Assembly: GCA_958496175.1 (NCBI GenBank)
Contig: OY292279.1
Span: 19,530,001-19,594,000 of the forward strand
Length of the DNA stretch: 64,000 nt
Origin: Sisyra terminalis
Taxonomy: Eukaryota > Arthropoda > Insecta > Neuroptera > Sisyridae
Direction: 5' to 3'
Position 1 is the stretch's first letter. Each line of letters begins with the position of its first letter. The notes under the pieces were generated by a model, which did no database searches, was not told the origin of the DNA, and saw only the letters and a program-made list of their open reading frames with translations. Position numbers and translations under genes: made by a program. Below are positions 51,201 to 60,200 of the stretch, piece after piece.

Positions 51201-54200
51201 AACGATTTATTTTTGCATTTTCAAATGAATATTTCTTAAATTTTATTTTATTCAAGTTCAGATAAAAATGAATAGCTACAATATGTTTTGATATTGGTTT
51301 AGAACATTTAAATCATTCAAATTTTTTTATAGATTCTATAGAATTACGCATATTGTTAGCATTGAATTTAAGTGGAAACCCCAAACCTTGGGAAAAATTG
51401 TTTAATGATTGATAGGTATATGCAATTTGTAAAGACAATGTAAGTTAATACTAATTAAAACTAAATATTTATTTCGAAAAAAATGATAAGAAATGATTTA
51501 TGGATTTACTGCTAAGTTATTAATGAATCATTTAACCTTAAGACGTTGAAATTTAATAAATTATACTTTAAGAAAAATAATTCAAATGTCGCAATTATTA
51601 CATAAAAATTAAAACACATACACTGATACTTTTCAAATGGCTTTATCCGGTTTCTATAACCCATGAATCATGATGACTAATAAATAATTATATTACCTAC
51701 AAATTACAAAAAATGTTAAGGTGAGTTACATATTGTTCCGCTTTACTCTACCAACCAAATTAAAATGTTTAATTAAGAGAAAGTGTTTCATGAAATTTGA
51801 AGAGCAACAAACATTTATTGGCAAACTAGGCGGAATTGGGGCCGAGAAATAGCGGAAGAAGAAACATTGGTGAGACTGGGTCAATTCTCATTAATATTTT
51901 TCATGCTTTTTTTTCCATTATTAAAACAGCAGTTTGGTGTAAAATGTACAGAAATGATGAGGCAATATAACGATTTTTATTGCACATGAATGAGAATTGA
52001 AATTGGCTCCATACTTTCCATTGCAATCTTATTGTTATTTACACTCTATAGAAAAAAAATCCTTTATTTTCCTGTATTTCTATACAAGGAAACATCAATT
52101 TTTGTGGAGATTTTAAACAAAAAAAAAAATCGAAGAAATTTTTCTCAAATGTATTATTTATGGATTGAAAGAATGAAAGGATTGAAAACACAGAACTAAA
52201 ACTCATACTTTTTATAACAGTAAAAAATCTTTGAGGAAATCAAGTTGATCAATACAGGCAAAGAAAATATTTTATTTTCCGACCGAGAAAAGATTACGAT
52301 ACTTTCTTCATCCTTTTTTTGCTCACAATTAAAAAAAATCGTCAAGAATCGATGCGCATTATTCGGCCTTTTCATTTCTCGTATCTGGATATTTGGTAAC
52401 AATGAGAAGAAAATGAGGCAAGTTTCGATTTGTTGAGAATAATTTGTAGTACGTATAGGTATGTAAAGCTCTCTGCAAAATCCTCTCAACTGTGAAATTG
52501 TTGTACAAACTATGTAATTAAATCACATGCAGTGCAATGAAAAAAAAGTATATTTATGAAAAACCCTGGCAAAAGCTGTAAAATAGCTCTGACTATATTT
52601 TTTTAATCAACACAGATATTAATGAATATTTTTAAGAGAAAAAAAAATTATAAGAATATGATCTTTATCGCTGACTTTGAACAGTTACACTGTTTAAAAA
52701 ATATATCACTTATATTGAGTCTTATTTATATAATAAAGTTTACAAAAGTAAAATATAAACATAAATTTTAACAAAAGCTCAAACAAATCAATTACTATCG
52801 TATAGCCTAGATACGTTTTTCGTTTGCCAAGCAATCTACATCAGTGGTATGTATACGGCAGTAATTCATTTGTTTGGGCTTCTAATCAAATTTTTGTTCA
52901 TAGTTTACTTCAGTAAATTATATTATATTAGTAAGAATAAATATATGTGATATACTGTATAAACTATGAAAATATATGTTTCCTTTAAAAGTATAGAATA
53001 TGGAAAAAGTAAAAATAAATAAACGGTAGAAAAGTAGATCCATAGATAATTCCTACGACTACTAATGAAACACCGAAGTACGTAGTGAAGAGATCAAACG
53101 GAGAATAAGCAAAAGCCAAAGCTGTGATGGCGAAATTCATGAAATTAAAAACTTAAGTCATCCGGAATACACTGAAGTAAAACTATTTAACGCGCTGATT
53201 TTTCTAACTCCCTCATAAACGCTTATGAAGCTTGGTCCCTAAAAAAGTTAACAAACAAAAGATTGAAGCCTTTGAACTACAGGTATTTACATACAGATGT
53301 ATACTAAAAGTCTCAAGGAAAAAGAATTAAAAAGAAAATAGATCTTGCAAGAACCTATGATAAAGTCATAAGTAAAACAAATAAGGCATACTTGCGGTAC
53401 TTCGGTCTTTGGGCTGGGAGAGCTAGAGAAATGGAACTACTCAAAACTGAAAAGAGAAAATGGAAGGCAAATGTAGCAGAAGAAGATCCTGATTGACCAC
53501 TCATTTCCTGAAGCCTGAAATCTAACATAGGACAGAGAAACATTGGGGTCACCAGAAACAAGGTTAATTTAGGGTGGATGCTAGGTAATAAAGGCACTAA
53601 AGGAAAAGAAAGAGTTGGTACCTTTGTCCATCAAGGATACGGGACCCTATTCAAAAGTTCACTACCTATGCCTAGTTATCAAAGAATGGGTTTATGAAAA
53701 CCACTGCTCACTGCTCAGTATGGGAAAAACCATTGGACAAAAATAGTAAAAAAATTATGGGAAAATCATCCGTGAACTTAACTACTGAAATAATCTCAAA
53801 AGAAAAAAAGTTAGAATGGACTGAAGAAACATCTGCATTACATGTGGGTGATTCAGAATGTAGATTCTACCCAACAGAGAATGAATCCTGCTATTGTTTT
53901 GTGATAATGTAGCGTCTTGAATAAATGGAAACATTAAGAGATACGGAGTACTAGAGAAAACGGATACTAAATTCTGAAACCGAAATAGTCGAAAAACAGC
54001 TACTATGCAGCTTACTGTGGTTTGCCCAGCTACTTGATATCAACTCGATAAAATTAGTAATCAGGAATCAGGGAACACATTCAGGCCTAAAGCTGCAATG
54101 TTGTGGCACCTCATCTGCGGAATCTCCAACTAAATAAGAAAGTTCTAAGCCCTTACAAGGGCTTTAAAAATATAACACTAATACAACTATAAAACCCTTT

Positions 54201-57200
54201 AAAAAAAATTTTTTTTTGAAAATCTCAATATTATAAGCATTGTTGTGGACTTAGAACACTTATAAGTTTCTAACAATGGGTTTGGAAGGATACGAAAGAT
54301 TTTTCGGAAATTTTTTCGAGATAGCCTAATGTGGGATAGAAAGAGGTAGAAGAAGATAAATCGTTCGAATGAATGAGAACTATCTAGAAGCTTCCAGGAA
54401 GGACAAATTGGTATATTAAAGGCGATTGACCGTTGACAATAAACCAGTTAAGAGTTACAGTAAAATAGTGACCAGTAACACTTGGAAATAAATTGCGATA
54501 ACCGTTAATCTAATTGTTGTAAAATAAATAAATAAATGTGTGTAGTGGGAAATAAATAAATTTGTTATTGTCATATGTCCTGAAGCACAAATCCAAACAA
54601 ATCCGTCAAAACAAATTAATCGATAAAACGTAACAGTTCACTTTGATGAGCTTTTCCATGAGCTTTCTAATACACCTACGCAAATCTTTCTGTAATCAAC
54701 AATTAAAACTCGAGTTATTATTTTATTTAAACAAATAAAACAAAGTTTTCTAGGAATGACGAATTGTAATTATCGACTATTTGGAAATATTTTGGAATGT
54801 CAAAGCAAATTCTAAATATTTTTTCAATTTAATTTCAATTTCCTCAAATTCAATGAAAGTAAATTGTTTAATTTTTTGCTGTTTTTCATTCAAAGAAGCG
54901 CCCTCTTTAAATGTAAATTTGGAAAGTTTCTATAGGTAGTTATTTATCAATAATTAACAAGGAGTTTAAAATAACGATGAATCTATTGGCGTTGTTTATT
55001 TCTACCAGAAAACAACATTATTTGTAACTTAATAATACCGTTAACATTTCAATTAATTTCAAAAATGAATCAAGTTTCAAAGATACCACCGAAAAACGAA
55101 ACAAATTTTCCTGTTTTACAAAACATCCACCAAGACAATACGCCATTATAATTTTGTGAAGCATCTTTGAAACACTAAGCAAATCATGTGCTCATTAATT
55201 TTTCCATTTACGCCCCACATTTAGTTATCTCAACATTTGATTCATAAATACGATTTCCTTGGAATCCAGGTTGCGGTAATTAAATATGATGGTTGGCTAT
55301 AGATAGTATTCCCCTTGAACTTCATTTGCTACGTAGAAAACAATCCGAATGGTTTTCCTAAAATAATTTTGTCATAATTTCGACTAAGTTGGAATATCAG
55401 CTGAAAATAATAGAAATGCCAATATTCCCCTGTCACTTATTTCTGAGATGAAAGATTAGTTTGGGTTTTCTATTTACGAAGATTTCAACTCTGCTCGATA
55501 TTATATACTCTTTGATGAGATTATATCGGAGGTTGGATTGTTACAAAGCAAATATAATAAAATATTATATTTGAAGATCAATAAAATACAATTTTATAAC
55601 ACTAATTATAAGTTCCTACAGATAATTTCAATAGATAAAGCTTGAAATACTTTGAACATGAAAATAAGTTTATTACTCTGAATTTTTATCAAAGTTTGAA
55701 TATATTTAAAATTAAATTTTAGATTAAAGAAGACATTTTTACTATAAGCATAAAAAAACATTTTGCTTTATTTTAAGAATAAAATATAAAATAATTTTGC
55801 TTTACTCTTTTTAATAAACTAGCCTCATTTATATAAGATTTCAATAATGAAATTATATAACGAAAATTGAAATTGTATATGTGACAAATTTTAAATAAAT
55901 CCCAATTAAAGAAAGGCATTTGGAGGCATTTTGACATCATTATATTTATAATGACTTCTATTGACTTTTTCAAACAATTAAATGGCTTTAAATACCTTTC
56001 ACCTACCACTTCAAAATGGCGAAAATTCATCCGTATTATTGATTGAACGCTAATAAATCATGAGATAGAGGAATTTTCATCTTTGTTTTATTCTATCAGA
56101 AGTTGTTAATTTATTTCATGGAAGGCAGGGCTGCGTGTAGTCATTAATGGCGGAAAAATACAAATCAAACTAGCATCCTTATAATACATATTAAAAATTT
56201 ATTTGTATTTTTTTTATTCGTTAACAACAAATACATTAGTCTGCTGGTAGTCGAGTGATCAAAGTAACCGCTCCAAAACTGGGAAGTATTGGTTTTAAAT
56301 CTCGCATAAAGACCTAGAAGTAGTTATACAGCGATGGAAAATAAAAATAATATAAAAAAATACATTATTTGTTTAATATTACTTTTCAATTTTTGTTTTG
56401 TCTTGATATTTTGACTGTCTATTTTTTATTCAGATATAAAATTAAAATTCTTTTAAATAGGTTTATTATATTTGTTTCATAACCAAAGGTGTTACGGATA
56501 GTTGTACATATACAAAAAAAAAAAACAAAACATTTTAAAGACTAAAAAAGAAATAAAGAAAAATTGACTTTACAGAAATTTTACTTCTTTAGGCACACCA
56601 TAAGACGGGAAAATTGATGGTATTACAATTTTCGCTAGAGAAGTTGGTTTAGGTAGTAACGTTCTCTTAATAGTATATAAATTAGGATAACACTAAGCAA
56701 AACTGCAACTCCGCAAATGTTCAATCGGGTAACTTTTGCAATAAAAAAAATATTATCCAAGTCAACTATGCGAGTAAGTTTTATTTTTTTTAAATTGTGT
56801 TAACTAATTTTCCACTTCCTAGCAGCGAATAAATGTTCGTTTAAATTTTAAAACCAATTTTATCTAATTTTTCGAATAATCAAATATTTTAAATCAATAT
56901 AATAAGGCAAATGTTGGTTTATATGTCGGTAAAGATAAGGAGCAACGATAAAAAAACATATTTGTACGTGTGAGTGAAAATAAAATAAAATAATCATTAC
57001 CTCATATTTATCTGATTGTTGTCATTTGTTTCAACTGTTATTTTAATTTCATTCAATGGTCAATTTCTGTCGTTTGTTACTTGCATCAGCGTTGGCTATA
57101 AATGTTTCACGGGCAGCTACAAGTACTTTATAATTTGATGCAATTTATGGTAAATGTTCGAAGGGGCTTCTTTGATCAATGAAACAATATAATTTTAAAA

Positions 57201-60200
57201 TAGAAAAACAGTATTTATTTCGAAATAATAATATATAAATCAAACAATAATATACTCAAAATAATAGTTCAATTTTTCAATAAAAGTTAATAAAACCTCG
57301 TACCTTGACTACCTGGACCCATACCTTAGCAAGTGACCCAAAAATCGGTAACTGCATATTTATAATTTTTTACTGAATCGGAGGACGTTATAAATTATAA
57401 CTATGAAAAATATGTTTAGAACAACAGCGGTTGAAAGTTATTTCCAAAAATAAAAATACTTTTTCGAGTACATAGAAATATACGTGATCTATCAGTTCAC
57501 ACATATTATTTTTTTTATTTAAGAGGTAGAAATTGGAAAAAATTTAAACATATTTATTAAAAAAAAAAAAAAATTTCGCTGACTTTGAACAGTTATACTT
57601 ACTAGAATATATTGTGATCCAATTTATGTAGTATAATTTAATAAAATAGTATATAAAAATCAAACCATAAACATAAATTTTAACAGAAGTTCAAACAAAC
57701 AAAAATATTTGTCACGTATTGCCCAGATACGTATTTCGATTGTTGTTTATGTTTATGATATGATTTTTATGTATTATTATATAAAATTATAGTATTTAAA
57801 TTGGATCACAGTATATTTTATATATTGTATAAACATAATTATTGAAAGTTGATTAAACATAGCTGTCGTATTATTAGGTTACGCTTACGAAGTCACATGT
57901 ATCGGTTAGTAGTTAATATATAAAATATAAAATAATTATGAATTGATTTCAGTGTTTTGCACCCTTATTGTTTCACACCAATCAATTGTCTATATGAAAT
58001 ACGATAAGCTTTATCAAAAAGCTCATTTCAATTAATATTGACAAAAACCATGGTTTTCTGAATTTCAGTCCAAACAAAATCCACTAAAATGAAAAAAAAG
58101 TATATAACAAAAGAAAAAACAATAAAAATAAAATTATTAAAAATAAATTGGTGTCAAAACTAGTTTGTGTTTTGTTATAAACGCTGATTCTGCACTTCTA
58201 CAATTTTCCTCTGTGGCAGTAAAAATGAAATATAAGTTCTGAAACCCTTCGAATAAAATTTATAGCTTTAAAAGCTCAAAGTTGCATTAAAAAAAAAACA
58301 ATGATACCAATTTAAGATACAAGAGTCAAATCAGCTAAAGGTCACCAAAGGGTTTTCAGGGAGTTTAAATTAATCTAAATAAATTCCTTAATTGAAATTA
58401 AATCAAATGATTTTTGTTTTAATTAAATAAAATGAAAAATGAATTGAATGTTTCGAAAATGTCACAAAAAGCTGTTCCTGCTTTTTTCCAACCATTCATT
58501 TGATAAATCTCTACACATATTTACCCGATTGGTTCAAGGAAATGAAAAGAATGGCAAACTGGCAAAATAAAGTGGCCATTTTTTTTTTTGAGGGTTGTTA
58601 ACACATTTAATGTGTATCATGTGGGCCATCTAAATTTTGTAAATTCCATGCAAATGTAAAGAGGATGTCAACAACTTGCAATTCGCAACAACTTTGAACA
58701 AAGCGTTTTGTCCTCAATGTTGCAATCTCAACGCCATTGTCCTTTCCCTCTTCATTTAAATCCTTAACAAATATTTAGGGACTCAATATCTTAATGAATC
58801 TTATTGTTAGTGGAATGTAACGTAGTGTGAGTTGCAGAATTTTTAATTTCCAATTTCATTAAGTGTGGCCTTGGATTTTTTTGGATGAATTTTTTTTGTC
58901 GTTTTCTAATTGTTTGATTTTATTTTACTGTGGAATTTTCTTTGCGCACGGTTTATTTGTATTGAATTCTAGGTAGACAAATTCGTTAGAGTTGGAAGAC
59001 GGAATTGATTTCATTAGATGCGACTGAATGGATGCATTGATTTGAACAGGAACGAAATGCGTTAGTGATTTTTCATATTTTAGTTTCCTTTGATGGAAAT
59101 TCTTCAGAAGTTATGCGGAAATATTTTCTTTGTGCTTCAATTTGATTGGAATTTCATCTTTGAAAAATAATTAGGAACAATACCTATGAATCGATATTTC
59201 TCGTCAGATTACAGATTTTTATTACCCTTAGAGTCGCTAAAGACCATAGAATTTATAAAGTGATGGTAAATAACCATTAAAAAACAGTATATTTACTAAT
59301 GTACGCACGAAAAAAGTTATACTTATTTGGCGTTATTTAAAAAATGTTTTTAACTCACTGCCATACCATATTCCGGTAGTGCCTGAAATCGGTTGTGCAT
59401 CAGTTATTAGCAGTTTAAGATAACTAAAATATGATACTATTTTAAATTTTTTACTTTTAATGCCAATATAATAGGTAAGTGTGTATCGCGCAAAGACAGA
59501 GAACAAAGAATGTAAACAAATACATATGAGTGTAATACAGATATAATAATTATTGTCTCAATTTTAAACTAAATGCTTGTTGTCATTGGTTTCAACTGTC
59601 ATTTCGTTTTCATTCAATCACCAATTTTCCCATTTGTCCGTTTTATCATAATTGGGCTGTGAATATTTCCCAGAAAATTACTAGTTTTCAAGTAATAGAT
59701 TAAATTGGTGGTTCACACTCTTTTTAGCGACAGCAATATCTGGCAACATTACATTTTCTTCTTTGTTTTAAATTAAATTCGCGATTCTTTTTTGATAATT
59801 TGATTCTAATGTCATATAATTTGCTCTTTTGTTGATAAATTTTCGTTAACCTGATTTATTCACAAATTTAAAAACAAACAAAAAAAAATGTAACGTTGCC
59901 CGATATTAATGTCGCTCAAAGGGACATGAGCCAAATTGGCTTTTTAAACTTAATATATAGTATTTCAAATTATTATAGGTACACAATTGACTACTTATTC
60001 AAATTTGTATCTTACATATATGAATTAATTGTCATCAACACAGCATGGATCACTTGTTCGAAAAATAATTATCGAATAGATTAACCATATAGAAGTGGAA
60101 TTTAGTTATAAACTATCATGTATAGATATGAATAAATAGACAATTGTATATAGATACAGTTTGTTTAAACAGTTAATTTCGTGCACCTACAGCATAAACA

